NCBI GenBank assembly: GCA_050742455.1
Contig: JBOGIG010000002.1
Coordinates: 1-39,571, forward strand
DNA from: JBOGIG01 sp050742455
Lineage (GTDB): Bacteria > Actinomycetota > Acidimicrobiia > Acidimicrobiales > JBOGIG01
Length of the DNA stretch: 39,571 bases
Direction of reading: 5' to 3'
Shown here: positions 6,551-15,138 of the stretch, piece by piece
Layout: each line of letters starts with the position of its first letter
Numbering within the stretch: the stretch's first letter is position 1
The notes under the pieces: model-generated
What the model saw: only the letters and a program-made list of their open reading frames with translations
What the model was told of the DNA's origin: nothing
Databases searched by the model: none
Translations under genes and position numbers: made by a program

Positions 6551-8173
6551 TCAGAGCCTCGGGCCGGGCCTGGCGACGGTCCGTCGCATCTCGGCCTGGC
6601 GCTCCGCCTCGAGACGCTCCAGGGTCGGTTCGGAATGATCGACGAAGGACATCATGGCAGCGATGGCCGAGTGGCCTGCCTTCTCCCCGATCAGGCGATG
6701 CATTTCCTGGGCTACGGCCCGGTAGGCGGGGTGTCCTTGCGGCCCGGACCGTAGCTCGATCAGGTGGAGCGCCTGACGGGCCGTCATGTCCATGGAATAG
6801 CGGATGCGATAGGCCAGGCTGACGGCGTAGGGGGCCTGCTCGGGAAAATCGGGCAAAAGTGCCTCGTACAAGGCTGCCGATCGGGTCATGCACTCCTCGA
6901 ACTCCCCCGCCAACCCAGCCTGGGCCACGGCCTCGGGAATTCCATAGCCGTGCGCGATGCTCAGGGGCTGCCACTGTATGGTCATCATTCGATGACGTTG
7001 AAGGTCGCGAAATGCGCCATAGTCCGACACCACGTCGAATCGGTAGGAGGTAGCCTCCAGGGCTCGACCCGGGCGATGGCGCCGGTTGGTGCGCTCACCG
7101 GCATAGGCAACCAGGACACGGGCCCGCTGGTCCGGCGTGAGACCATGCACCAGTTCCATCAAGCGCCCCTCGGGCATCGCACTGTGGGGGTACAGGGCGG
7201 CCGTGACCACCTTGGCCTCCCCGTCGGGATCGAAGTCGACCAGTTCGACGTTCGCCTCCCGGCTGGCCCAGGGTTCTCCGATCAGTTCCTGGGCCACCTC
7301 GGCCATGGCCGCCGCCTGGTCCCGGAGGTAGCGGGTATGGGCCGTTCCCCGATCATGCAGATCCACCCGGCGCAGAAAGGAAGGGATTACCTTTCTCAGC
7401 TCTACAAGCATCATTTCGCCATAGAGGCGGACTTCGGGCAAGGGATGGCCCCGCATGCGCACCAGCAAGGCTTCGTAGGACTGGCCATTGCCATAGATCC
7501 CCAGGTTCGATAGCGAGGCCGCCGGCAGCAGGCCCCGGAGGGAATCCAGGGCCTTGGCCTTGATGGACTGGCGATGGACGAAATCGGAGTCCTGGGGATC
7601 CTTGGGAAAGGACTCGGCAAAGTAGCCAGACATCACGGGCAGGAGCCGGGCATAGGTATCAAACATGCGATCCATGTCGCCCACGTAGCGGGTTCCCATC
7701 GCCGAGCTGAGCACGTCGGAGTCCCGGTAGTAGCGGTAACGCCCGGTGGACAGGCGTGAGTCGTAGGCGATGTAGCGGGTCGACTGCTCCAGGTAGGACA
7801 TGAGTCGACCCCACTCCAGGACCTTGGTCAGGATGTTCGATGCCTGTTCGCAGGCCAAATGAACCCCACCGAGCTGGGCCACCGAGTCGTCACCGAACTC
7901 GAGAAACACTCGCTCGTAGAGTTGCTCGGCTCGTGCCACGCCAACAGTGGCGTCGACGGTGATGTCACCCGTGATGTCGAGATCCCCGACGAACTCATCG
8001 AGAAACAGCCGTCTCAGGCTCTTGGCCGAGCGGGAATAGCGGGCGAACAGTGCTCCCTTGACAACTTCTGGCAGGTTGACTAGGGCAAACACTGGTAGAT
8101 CCAGGTTGGTAAAATAGCGTCTCAGGATGTCGGATTCCTCGACGCTGAACTGCTCCTCGGCATATGGGTTCAT
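6551..8173 (-). CDS. Duplicated ThyX-like protein (FAD-dependent thymidylate synthase family, divergent)
   Basis: A 540-aa protein with two ThyX-like halves; canonical ThyX is about 220-250 aa. In the N-terminal half, GDDSVAQLG (about 94-102) and EQSTRY at 129-134 align with the ThyX segment that normally reads RHR..S..(E/Q)QSxRY, but the RHR position is EWGR (120-123). In the C-terminal half, RHR is present at 393-395 (GAFRDLQRHRMMTIQWQP), but the following Ser and QSxRY element are replaced. Neither half carries a full FAD/dUMP signature. I recall similar long ThyX-like proteins in some actinobacteria and related phyla. Whether it makes dTMP is uncertain. It overlaps the helicase gene stop by 4 bp (ATGA), so the two are coupled. 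Confidence 0.85.
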   Translation of the reverse strand: MNPYAEEQFSVEESDILRRYFTNLDLPVFALVNLPEVVKGALFARYSRSAKSLRRLFLDEFVGDLDITGDITVDATVGVARAEQLYERVFLEFGDDSVAQLGGVHLACEQASNILTKVLEWGRLMSYLEQSTRYIAYDSRLSTGRYRYYRDSDVLSSAMGTRYVGDMDRMFDTYARLLPVMSGYFAESFPKDPQDSDFVHRQSIKAKALDSLRGLLPAASLSNLGIYGNGQSYEALLVRMRGHPLPEVRLYGEMMLVELRKVIPSFLRRVDLHDRGTAHTRYLRDQAAAMAEVAQELIGEPWASREANVELVDFDPDGEAKVVTAALYPHSAMPEGRLMELVHGLTPDQRARVLVAYAGERTNRRHRPGRALEATSYRFDVVSDYGAFRDLQRHRMMTIQWQPLSIAHGYGIPEAVAQAGLAGEFEECMTRSAALYEALLPDFPEQAPYAVSLAYRIRYSMDMTARQALHLIELRSGPQGHPAYRAVAQEMHRLIGEKAGHSAIAAMMSFVDHSEPTLERLEAERQAEMRRTVARPGPRL

Positions 8174-10404
8174 GCCTCTCCAACACTATGACCAACCGGG
8201 CTGTTGAGTGGCGGACCCACCGTGGCGTTGGGTGGCGGACCCACCGTGGGCACTAGGGCCTGTGGTGGATCGGGTCGGGTGGTGAGAACCGATGAGGCTT
8301 CGACAATGCCCCTGAACAGTGACTGAGCGGCATCGGCGGCCGAAGCTCTTGTTCGGGGGTCCTGGGCCACCAGAGCTACCTGGCCGACGAGGTCGAGGAG
8401 CTGCTTGATGTTGCGCACGAAGTCGCCCCCGCTCAGGCCCGATTCACCAAGGACCGATTTCAGGCTCCGACCCGAGCACCACGACCAGGAAGCCACGATC
8501 AATCCGGGGTCGAGGGGCCGGGTTGGCGGCAGACCAAACCGCCTCTCCATGGTCCCCAATCGCTCGGCCCGGGCCTGAACCTGTTCCCAACGAGCCCAGA
8601 CCTGATCCCCAAGAGCCCGCCCCCGTCCGTGGGATCCTTCCGACCATCCAAGAGATCCTGTTGCCTGGTCACCCAACGGTGAACCGGAACGTTGCCTGGA
8701 TTCGAAGGTGAAGACAGAAACCAACCCCGCCAGATCGGGAGGGTCAAGACTGTCGAGGAGGCCGTCGCCCAGACACTGGGCAATCAACAGGTCGGTCTCA
8801 TGGTAAATGCTGGCTAACTGGTACCCGGATCCGGTGAGGTTCCAGCCCTGGACAAAACCCACCAGATCCAAGAGGTCCAGGATGGTGTCGAGCTGCTTGG
8901 ATAGGGACTCCTTGCGCCCGGACAGTCGGCGGGCCAGGCGATGTGCCTCTGATTCCTTGTTGGTTCGACGGGCATCGTCGAGTCGCAGCTGCAGGCTGAC
9001 CACCAAGGCGTCCGTCTGGTATTGGGCAAAAGAAAGGTTGAGCAGCTCATGGGCCATCTCGCTGGGGTAGCGTCGAACCAGGTTGGCGACCATGTTGTAA
9101 GTGGGTCGGAACGATGACCTGAGGGCGTAGCTGCGGGCTCCGGCCAACCCGGCGGTTTGGTGGAAGCTGATTTGAGGAGACCACAACACCACGGCGAAGC
9201 CCTCATCGTCGAGCCCCCGTCGCCCGGCCCGGCCCGTCAATTGGGTATATTCCCCTGCCGTGAGAAGCTCTTTGGTCCGGCCATTGAACTTGATGAGCTT
9301 CTCGATGACCACAGCCCGGGCCGGCATGTTCACCCCGAGCGACAGTGTCTCAGTGGCGAAGACGACCTTGATCAACCCCTCCTTGAAGCCTTCCTCTACT
9401 GCTTCCTTGAACGGTGGGACCAGCCCGGCGTGATGTGAAGCCAGCCCCGACTCGGCCGCTTCAAGCCAGTCTTGGTAGCCCAGCACACCCAAGTCGGAGT
9501 CGGATAGCGACTCGACGTGAGATTCGGCCAATTTCCTCATACGCAGGCGATCCTCGGAGCCGTTGAGACGGATGCCATCGCCAAGGCACTGTTTGACGGC
9601 GGCGTCACAAGCGGCTCGACTGAATATGAAGTAAATAGCAGGCAGCATCTGCGACCGGCCCAGGGATTGTATGACCTCGGACCGTCGTGGTGCCCGAGCC
9701 CGGCTATGGCGCATTCCTCGTGTTTTGTCCCGAGCCAGGCCGCGACGGTTGGGTTCTCCATCGACGAATGTCTCCAGCAACTGGGGATCCTGGGCGCCCC
9801 GGTCCTTGACCATGTAGAGGTTGGAGAGCCGAATTGGGCGCTCCTCTTCGATTATCACCTCCACTTCACCCCGCACCGTTGACATCCACGCTCCGAACTC
9901 CTCGGCGTTGGATACAGTCGCCGATAGGCAGACCAGGCGCACCGGACGGGGGCAGTGGATCAGCACTTCCTCCCAAACTGCTCCCCGGTACTGATCCTGT
10001 AGGTAATGGACCTCATCCAGCACCACGTAGGCCACGTCATCAAGGCTTTGGGGTCGTTCGTAGATCATGTTGCGCAAGATCTCGGTGGTCATCACTACCA
10101 CCGGGGCATCGGGGCGGACCACATTGTCGCCGGTCATCAGGCCTACCCGGCCGGAGCCAAACTTGTGGGCCAGGTCGGCATACTTCTGGTTCGACAAAGC
10201 CTTGAGGGGGCTGGTGTAAAAGACCCGCTGATCGAGGGTCAGAGCCAGGGCCACGGCGTACTCGGCCACCACCGTCTTGCCCGACCCCGTGGGAGCGGCC
10301 ACCAGGACCGACGCCCCCCGGTCCAGGACGTCTAGAGCCTGAACCTGGAACGGGTCCAGACCGAAGCCGAGTTCGGCCTCGAAGGCCAGGCGGGTCTCGA
10401 TCAT
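8170..10404 (-). CDS. helY: DEAD/DEAH-box helicase, Ski2/Mtr4-like (HelY type)
   Basis: A 744-aa superfamily 2 helicase. Motifs in order: Walker A AAPTGSGKT (36-44), then TTEILRN, DEVH in VVLDEVHYLQD, SAT in LSATVSNAEEF, motif V (ATETLSLGVNMPARAVV) and motif VI QLTGRAGRRGLD. The C-terminal part is helical like other HelY proteins and ends in a Pro/Val-rich tail. Actinobacterial HelY proteins are about 900 aa, so this one is on the short side. RNA or DNA unwinding is expected; its physiological role is not settled for the family. ATG 10404 starts the conserved region; an open frame reaches back to 10716 but overlaps tatC and is Ser/Pro/Cys-rich noise. It lies 88 bp downstream of tatC. Confidence 0.9.
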   Translation of the reverse strand: MIETRLAFEAELGFGLDPFQVQALDVLDRGASVLVAAPTGSGKTVVAEYAVALALTLDQRVFYTSPLKALSNQKYADLAHKFGSGRVGLMTGDNVVRPDAPVVVMTTEILRNMIYERPQSLDDVAYVVLDEVHYLQDQYRGAVWEEVLIHCPRPVRLVCLSATVSNAEEFGAWMSTVRGEVEVIIEEERPIRLSNLYMVKDRGAQDPQLLETFVDGEPNRRGLARDKTRGMRHSRARAPRRSEVIQSLGRSQMLPAIYFIFSRAACDAAVKQCLGDGIRLNGSEDRLRMRKLAESHVESLSDSDLGVLGYQDWLEAAESGLASHHAGLVPPFKEAVEEGFKEGLIKVVFATETLSLGVNMPARAVVIEKLIKFNGRTKELLTAGEYTQLTGRAGRRGLDDEGFAVVLWSPQISFHQTAGLAGARSYALRSSFRPTYNMVANLVRRYPSEMAHELLNLSFAQYQTDALVVSLQLRLDDARRTNKESEAHRLARRLSGRKESLSKQLDTILDLLDLVGFVQGWNLTGSGYQLASIYHETDLLIAQCLGDGLLDSLDPPDLAGLVSVFTFESRQRSGSPLGDQATGSLGWSEGSHGRGRALGDQVWARWEQVQARAERLGTMERRFGLPPTRPLDPGLIVASWSWCSGRSLKSVLGESGLSGGDFVRNIKQLLDLVGQVALVAQDPRTRASAADAAQSLFRGIVEASSVLTTRPDPPQALVPTVGPPPNATVGPPLNSPVGHSVGEA
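8203..8250 (-). repeat. 24-bp tandem repeat at helicase C-terminus
   Basis: Two adjacent units, 8203-8226 and 8227-8250, share 22 of 24 bases (core GGCGGACCCACCGTGG). On the minus strand they encode two copies of an eight-residue Pro-rich element (TVGPPPNA / TVGPPLNS) in the helicase tail. Confidence 0.8.
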
Positions 10405-10492
10405 CGCGATTCCAACCTGGTCGCCCCGAGGAGCGGAATCAGCCCCTGGTGTGAAGATTCCCTGGGGTCCGAAGGAATGGCCCCCGACAAAG

Positions 10493-11263
10493 TCACTTCT
10501 TGAACAACCGTCCGATAAGGATCGAACCCTCGTAGAATATGCACATCGGCACGGCCAGGGCCAGCATGGAGAAGGGGTCCGAACTGGGTGTGATGACCGC
10601 GGCGAGAGCGAAGATGATGACGATGGCGCGTCGCCGCCAGGCCTTGAGCACGGCGGTGGACAAGACCCCGGCCAGCTCCAGAGACACCAGCAGGACTGGG
10701 AATTCAAAGGCGACACCGAAGGCCACCATCAACAGGATGATCAGGCTCAGGTACTTGTCCGGGGCATAGATTTCCTGGAGCGATGGACCTCCCACCGAAA
10801 TCAGGAACTTGAGGGCATGGGGGAAGGTGTAGAAGGCCACCACCGCTCCGCAAACGAACAGCACGATGGAGGCAACGATGAAGGGGACGGCATAGCGCTT
10901 CTCCCTGGGGTTGAGCCCCGGAGTGATAAAGCGCCACAGCTGCCACAACAATATTGGCGACGAGAGGAACACACCGCCGTAGGCGGCTACCTTCAATCGA
11001 ATGGAGAAGCCGTCCAGCGGACCGGTCACATAAAGGCTGCAGGAGTGATGGGCTTTTCCGGCCACAGCCTGGCAGTAGGGGTGCTGTAGGAAGCTCAGGA
11101 TCTGGGGGTAGAAACCGAACGCTACGGCCCCGCCGGCAAAGACGGCCACGATGGAGATGATTAGGCGGCGACGAAGCTCGCCCAGATGCTCGGCCAGGGT
11201 CATCTCGTCCGGAACGGGACGATCGGCGTTTCGGCGGGTCAACCCCCGCAACCGGGTAGCCAT
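10493..11263 (-). CDS. tatC: Sec-independent protein translocase TatC
   Basis: A 256-aa polytopic membrane protein. The cytoplasmic N-terminus carries the TatC signature MTLAEHLGELRRRL (about 21-34), which binds twin-arginine signal peptides. FITPGLNPREKR follows the second membrane segment and FGVAFEFPVLLV the later one. About six membrane helices are visible, as expected. It acts with TatA/TatB to export folded proteins. ATG 11263 is used. tatB lies upstream on the same strand (69-bp gap) and lepB beyond it, making an export cluster. Confidence 0.96.
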   Translation of the reverse strand: MATRLRGLTRRNADRPVPDEMTLAEHLGELRRRLIISIVAVFAGGAVAFGFYPQILSFLQHPYCQAVAGKAHHSCSLYVTGPLDGFSIRLKVAAYGGVFLSSPILLWQLWRFITPGLNPREKRYAVPFIVASIVLFVCGAVVAFYTFPHALKFLISVGGPSLQEIYAPDKYLSLIILLMVAFGVAFEFPVLLVSLELAGVLSTAVLKAWRRRAIVIIFALAAVITPSSDPFSMLALAVPMCIFYEGSILIGRLFKK

Positions 11264-11266
11264 CAG

Positions 11267-11310
11267 GACCGGGCCGCCATCATGACTGGGCCGCCATCAT
11301 GACCGGGCCG
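11267..11310. repeat. 17-bp tandem repeat in tatC leader
   Basis: GACCGGGCCGCCATCAT at 11267-11283 is followed by a copy with one change at 11284-11300 and by a partial third copy from 11301. On the minus strand each unit contains ATGATGG, so extra out-of-frame ATG codons sit just upstream of the true tatC start at 11263. Confidence 0.75.
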
Positions 11311-11331
11311 ATTGGCCCACCGGCCCCGGCC

Positions 11332-11799
11332 TCAATTGAGGCTGGGGTCATCGGCCACCACGTTGTGGCCAAAGACCGGAGGGGCTGGGTGATTACCAGC
11401 GACCGGGGCGGGATAATCACCGGCCGGGGCGGGATGCGAGGGCGCCGTGGGCGCGCCCGGGGCGGGTCCGAATGCAGCGGTGTTGGGCGCGGCCATGGAC
11501 GGGCCGTCGCCAAGGTCGGCTCCGGCCACGACCTGGCTCCCGGCTGAAGCCGTAGTCGTGGAGTTCGGGGCCGCGGTGGCGTTGTTCAACCACGCCATAG
11601 GAGACCGCACCGAAGCCATGGCCGCCGGCACATCGCCGAACACCTCCCGTACTTCGTTCTCCAAGCCGGACCGGACCTTGCGGAAATCATTGAATAGCTT
11701 GCCCGCCTTGCGAGCCATGTCGGGGAGCCGTTCGGGCCCGAGCACGATCAGGGCGACCAGCAGTAGGAGAAGAATTTTTGCCGGACTGATGCTGCCCAT
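11332..11799 (-). CDS. tatB: Twin-arginine translocase subunit TatB-like
   Basis: A 155-aa protein: one N-terminal membrane helix (KILLLLLVALIVLG, about 8-21), the hinge LGPERLPD, which matches TatB better than TatA (usually FGPKKLP), an amphipathic helix (MARKAGKLFNDFRKVRSGL), then a long Ala/Pro-rich disordered tail. TatB is part of the receptor complex with TatC for twin-arginine substrates. ATG 11799 is preferred since it places the membrane helix at the N-terminus and has an AGGA element 7-8 bases upstream; the frame is open to 11847. No separate tatA is visible in this window. Confidence 0.9.
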   Translation of the reverse strand: MGSISPAKILLLLLVALIVLGPERLPDMARKAGKLFNDFRKVRSGLENEVREVFGDVPAAMASVRSPMAWLNNATAAPNSTTTASAGSQVVAGADLGDGPSMAAPNTAAFGPAPGAPTAPSHPAPAGDYPAPVAGNHPAPPVFGHNVVADDPSLN

Positions 11800-11884
11800 G
11801 GCGTCAATCCTAACGATTTTGCCCACCGATGCGGGCATCGGCCCCAACCTCGGGGGTGAGTCACGTCATGGTGTGCCCCTGCCC

Positions 11885-12562
11885 TCAAAATATGTGGATC
11901 CTGGAGACGGGCCATACCCGCATGAAGACATGACCGACGAAGAGGGATCTGTCTACCGGCCCGAAGAACCTCGAGTCCTTGGAATCGCCCCGATTGTCAC
12001 CCATCATGAAATAGTGGTTGGCCGGTATCACCTGCTTGGTTATGGGCGGCCCAGGATTGACGCCGTTGGGCAGGTACGGCTCTTGGAGTGGTACCCCGTT
12101 GATCAACACATGTCCCGAGGCCGATGATATGGTCTCCCCGGGCAGCCCAATTACCCTCTTGACCAGGTCTTTTACCTTCGGATCACCCTGGTCTCGGGGA
12201 GGTTTGGCAAAGACTACGATGTCGCCCCGATGTACCCCGTGCAGGTGGTAGGCCACCTTGTTCACCAAGATGCGATCGCCCACCGCCAGCGTGGGAGTCA
12301 TGGAAGCCGACGGGATGTAGTAGGGCTGGATCAAGAAGGTCTTGATCCCGAAGGCCACCCCCAGGGCAACGAGGACAACCACTACCCATTCCAGAACCGA
12401 ACGCCACGCCGGTCTTGGAGCAGCATGTCGGCCCCGGGAAGATGAACCCCGGTCGGTCGATGAGCCCGACGGGGAAGTCGATAATTCCAGCGGGGATGAG
12501 GCCGACGCGGATGAATCCGCTGGCGGTGAGGTCGACGAGGATGCTGGGGTGCCTGGGGCCAT
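11885..12562 (-). CDS. lepB: Signal peptidase I
   Basis: A 225-aa type I leader peptidase (S26 family), which cleaves Sec and Tat signal peptides on the outer face of the membrane. A disordered Ser-rich N-terminus precedes one membrane helix (about 56-76). Catalytic Ser87 lies in IPSASMTPTL, and the general-base Lys135 in DLVKRVIGLPGE. The conserved box GDNRGDSKDSRFFGPV is also present. The start is chosen at ATG 12562, with GAGGA 7 bases upstream. An in-frame GTG at 12628 would add 22 residues and sits 21 bases after pafA, but lacks a clear ribosome site. It neighbours the Tat genes. Confidence 0.93.
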   Translation of the reverse strand: MAPGTPASSSTSPPADSSASASSPLELSTSPSGSSTDRGSSSRGRHAAPRPAWRSVLEWVVVVLVALGVAFGIKTFLIQPYYIPSASMTPTLAVGDRILVNKVAYHLHGVHRGDIVVFAKPPRDQGDPKVKDLVKRVIGLPGETISSASGHVLINGVPLQEPYLPNGVNPGPPITKQVIPANHYFMMGDNRGDSKDSRFFGPVDRSLFVGHVFMRVWPVSRIHIF

Positions 12563-12649
12563 GCCGTAATCCTCAGTCACCCCAGCGGGCTCGGATTCGG
12601 GCCGCGGGCCGGTGCCGGAGTCAGTCACGGTTGGTCGAGGCTAGCAGGA

Positions 12650-14017
12650 CTACAGACTGGCGATCAGTCGGTCGACCCGATCGTCCTGGGATCTAAATGG
12701 GTCCTTGCACAACACCGTGCGCTGGGCTTGATCGTTGAGCTTGAGGTGAACCCAGTCCACGGTGAAGTCCCGGCGCCGTTCCTTGGCTCGTTTGATGAAC
12801 TCCCCCCGCAGCCGGGCCCGGGTTGTCTGCGGGGGGTTCACTACGGCGTTTTCAATCGCGCCCTCATCGATGACCCGCTCGACCATGCCCTTGGCCTGAA
12901 GAAGGTAGAAAAGTCCTCTCTTGCGGTTCACGTCGTGATATGCCAGATCCATCAGCGATATCTGGGCATTGGAAAGGGCCATGCCGTGGCGGGCCCGATA
13001 GGCCTCCAGCAGGCGATACTTGATGACCCAGTCGCACTCCCGGTCCAGGCTCATGGGGTCCTTCTCGATTCCCTCCATGCAGTGCTGCCACATCCGGAGG
13101 GCCCTGGTCTCCATTTCATTGAAGCCGCGCTGCTCTGCGAAGCGCAGCGCCCGATTCAGGTACTCGCTCTGGATGTCCCACGCGCTGGCCTCGCGTCCGT
13201 TTGCCAGGCGAACTTTGCGCCGGCAAGAGGGATCGTGGCTGATCTCACGGATGGCTCGAATCGGGTTCTCCAGGGACATGTCCCGTAGGACGGTCGAGTG
13301 GTCCTCCAGCATGTGCAGCACGATGCTGGCAGCCCCGAGCTTGAGGAAGGTGGCGTATTCGCTCATATTGGAGTCGCCTACAATCACGTGCAGCCGTCGA
13401 TACTTCTCAGCATCGGCGTGAGGCTCGTCCCGGGTGTTGATGATGGGCCGGCTCCGGGTGGTGGCTGAAGAAACCCCCTCCCAGATGTGCTCGGCCCTCT
13501 GGGACACGCAAAAAGTCGCTCCTCGGGCGGTTTGGAGCACCTTGCCGGCCCCGGCATAGATCTGGCGGCTGACGAAGAACGGAATCAGGACCTCTGAGTA
13601 GTGCCCGAAGTCGTCCCGGCGGTTGGTCAGGTAGTTCTCGTGGCAACCGTAGGAATTGCCGGCCGAGTCGGTGTTGTTCTTGAACAGGTAGATGATGCCC
13701 CTGATGCCTTCCTCTTTGAGCCGTTGCTCGGCCGAGACCAACAGACCCTCCAAGATTCGCTCCCCCGCCTTGTCGTGGGCCACCAGATCTTCTATGGAGT
13801 CGCACTCGGGGGTGGCGTACTCGGGATGGCTCCCTACGTCCAAGTAGAGCCGGGCACCGTTCTCCAGGAACACATTCGAGGAACGACCCCAGCTGACGAC
13901 CCGCCGGAAGAGATACCTGGCTACTTCGTCAGGGCTCAGTCTGCGCTGGCCCCGCAGAGTACAGGTCACCCCGTACTCGTTTTCGATTCCGAAGATGCGC
14001 TGGTCCACCAGGGCCAC
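12650..14017 (-). CDS. pafA: Proteasome accessory factor A, Pup ligase
   Basis: PafA uses ATP to phosphorylate the C-terminal Glu of Pup and ligate it to substrate lysines. The protein (455 aa) closely resembles mycobacterial PafA: RIFGIENEYGVTCT at the N-terminus with metal/ATP-binding Glu residues, RLYLDVGSHPEYATPEC with catalytic Asp60, KNNTDSAGNSYGCHENYL, TRSRPIINTRDEPHADAEKY, and DFTVDWVHLKLNDQAQR near the C-terminus. It lacks the extra loop seen in Dop. GTG 14017 is chosen from a GGAG seven bases upstream; GTG 14008 is an alternative and matches the mycobacterial N-terminus. It is separated from prcA by one opposite-strand gene. lepB follows. Confidence 0.95.
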   Translation of the reverse strand: MALVDQRIFGIENEYGVTCTLRGQRRLSPDEVARYLFRRVVSWGRSSNVFLENGARLYLDVGSHPEYATPECDSIEDLVAHDKAGERILEGLLVSAEQRLKEEGIRGIIYLFKNNTDSAGNSYGCHENYLTNRRDDFGHYSEVLIPFFVSRQIYAGAGKVLQTARGATFCVSQRAEHIWEGVSSATTRSRPIINTRDEPHADAEKYRRLHVIVGDSNMSEYATFLKLGAASIVLHMLEDHSTVLRDMSLENPIRAIREISHDPSCRRKVRLANGREASAWDIQSEYLNRALRFAEQRGFNEMETRALRMWQHCMEGIEKDPMSLDRECDWVIKYRLLEAYRARHGMALSNAQISLMDLAYHDVNRKRGLFYLLQAKGMVERVIDEGAIENAVVNPPQTTRARLRGEFIKRAKERRRDFTVDWVHLKLNDQAQRTVLCKDPFRSQDDRVDRLIASL

Positions 14018-14093
14018 CGTATCGCTCCACACCGCCCCTCTCGGCCATGGTTGGCTTCGGAGCATTACCTTGTGGACTATGGAACCGGTCAAC

Positions 14094-14444
14094 ATGGTGC
14101 ATCTGACTGTGGCTCCAAGTCCATTTGCCGCCCGTGTTCTCATGGCCCGACTGGGCACCGAGGGCATCATCACCGAGGTCCGCGGCTTTCTCGACGGACC
14201 CTACCCGGCCATGGGTGAGGTCGAGGTGTTCGTGGAGGCGGCCCAGGAGAACTGGGCCCGTGTCCTGCTCGTGGCCGTGGACGAGGCCAGTGATGAATAC
14301 GACGACACCGAGGAGTACCAGCACCCTGCGTGGGTGGTGCGCAGTTCGGACCATCGCTCGGCCTTGACTCGCCGATGGCTGGGCCTGGCCATTGCCGGGA
14401 TGATGTTGCTGTGCCTGGCGGTGGTCAGCCTGTCCTCGATGTAA
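14094..14444 (+). CDS. Small DUF2007-like protein with C-terminal membrane helix
   Basis: About 116 aa. Residues 1-62 (VHLTVAPSPFAARVL, GTEGIITEVRGF, EVEVFVEAAQENWARVLL) resemble the DUF2007 pattern: a small ferredoxin-like alpha/beta domain annotated as putative signal transducing. An acidic linker (DEASDEYDDTEEYQ) leads to a C-terminal membrane helix (WLGLAIAGMMLLCLAVVSL). The fold would then be on the cytoplasmic side as a tail-anchored protein. The family match is from memory and moderate. The start is ambiguous between ATG 14094 and ATG 14079. It is divergent from pafA and convergent with prcA, the only plus-strand gene inside the Pup-proteasome locus. Confidence 0.75.
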   Translation: MVHLTVAPSPFAARVLMARLGTEGIITEVRGFLDGPYPAMGEVEVFVEAAQENWARVLLVAVDEASDEYDDTEEYQHPAWVVRSSDHRSALTRRWLGLAIAGMMLLCLAVVSLSSM

Positions 14445-14457
14445 CTCTGCCTAAAGC

Positions 14458-15138
14458 TCAGCCCTTCAAAAGCGAGGCGATCTCATCGTCCTCCACCCGG
14501 CGAAAGGCTCGCCGGGACGAGGATCGCTCCAGGACGGCAACCTCGAGGTCGGACGGCCCCAGCTTGCGGTCCTTGCCCGCCAGGGCGTTCAGAAGTCCGA
14601 CCAGGGCCGGAGCGAGGGCCCATCCGGCCTTGAACGTCTCGACCATTCTGGCCGTGATGGCATCGGCGTCCCCGCCCAGCACGGAGTAGCGCTCCTCGTC
14701 CACCACCGTCCCGTCGTAGAGGATGTGGAATAGCTGGTCGGCGCCACCATCCACCCCGACCTCGGCCACCAGGATCTCCACTTCCAGGGGCTTCATCTCG
14801 TGGGTGAAGACCTGGCCAAGGAACTGAGCATAGACATTGGCCAAGCTGCGGGCATCGACATCCTCCCGGCTGTAGGCATAGCCCTTGGTATCGGCATGAC
14901 GGACCCCGGCCACCCGCAACTGATCGAACTCGTTGTACTTGCCCACCCCGCCAAAAGCGATCCGGTCGTAGATCTCGCTGACCTTGTGCAGGCTGCGGGA
15001 CGGGTTCTCGGCGCAGATCAGGATGCCGTCGGCATAGGTGGTGGCCACCAGCGAACGGCCTCGGGCTATGCCCTTGCGGGCATAGTCGGCCCTGTCCTTC
15101 ATGACCTGTTCGGGAGCTACGTAGTAGGGCATGGTCAT
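14458..15138 (-). CDS. prcA: Proteasome alpha subunit
   Basis: A 226-aa alpha subunit of the 20S core; seven form each outer ring and gate the chamber. The N-terminal MPYYVAPEQVMKDRADYARKG is the gating segment plus helix H0, characteristic of actinobacterial PrcA. Then come GILICAENPSRSLHKVSEIYDRI-type sequence and the DQLRVAGVRHADTKGYAYSREDV region. The start overlaps the prcB stop by 4 bp (ATGA at 15138-15135), so the two subunits are co-translated, fitting 1:1 assembly. The C-terminus ends in SLLKG. Confidence 0.96.
   Translation of the reverse strand: MTMPYYVAPEQVMKDRADYARKGIARGRSLVATTYADGILICAENPSRSLHKVSEIYDRIAFGGVGKYNEFDQLRVAGVRHADTKGYAYSREDVDARSLANVYAQFLGQVFTHEMKPLEVEILVAEVGVDGGADQLFHILYDGTVVDEERYSVLGGDADAITARMVETFKAGWALAPALVGLLNALAGKDRKLGPSDLEVAVLERSSSRRAFRRVEDDEIASLLKG

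Noticed and set aside
5304..6638. Long open frame (about 444 codons) on the plus strand
   Set aside because: It is antisense to the UspA and DUF4193-like genes and consists of Val/Leu/Ile runs created by the opposite strand's Asp/Glu codons; no family resemblance.
10405..10716. N-terminal extension of the helicase frame
   Set aside because: It overlaps tatC and is Ser/Pro/Cys-rich without similarity; the conserved helicase begins at 10404.
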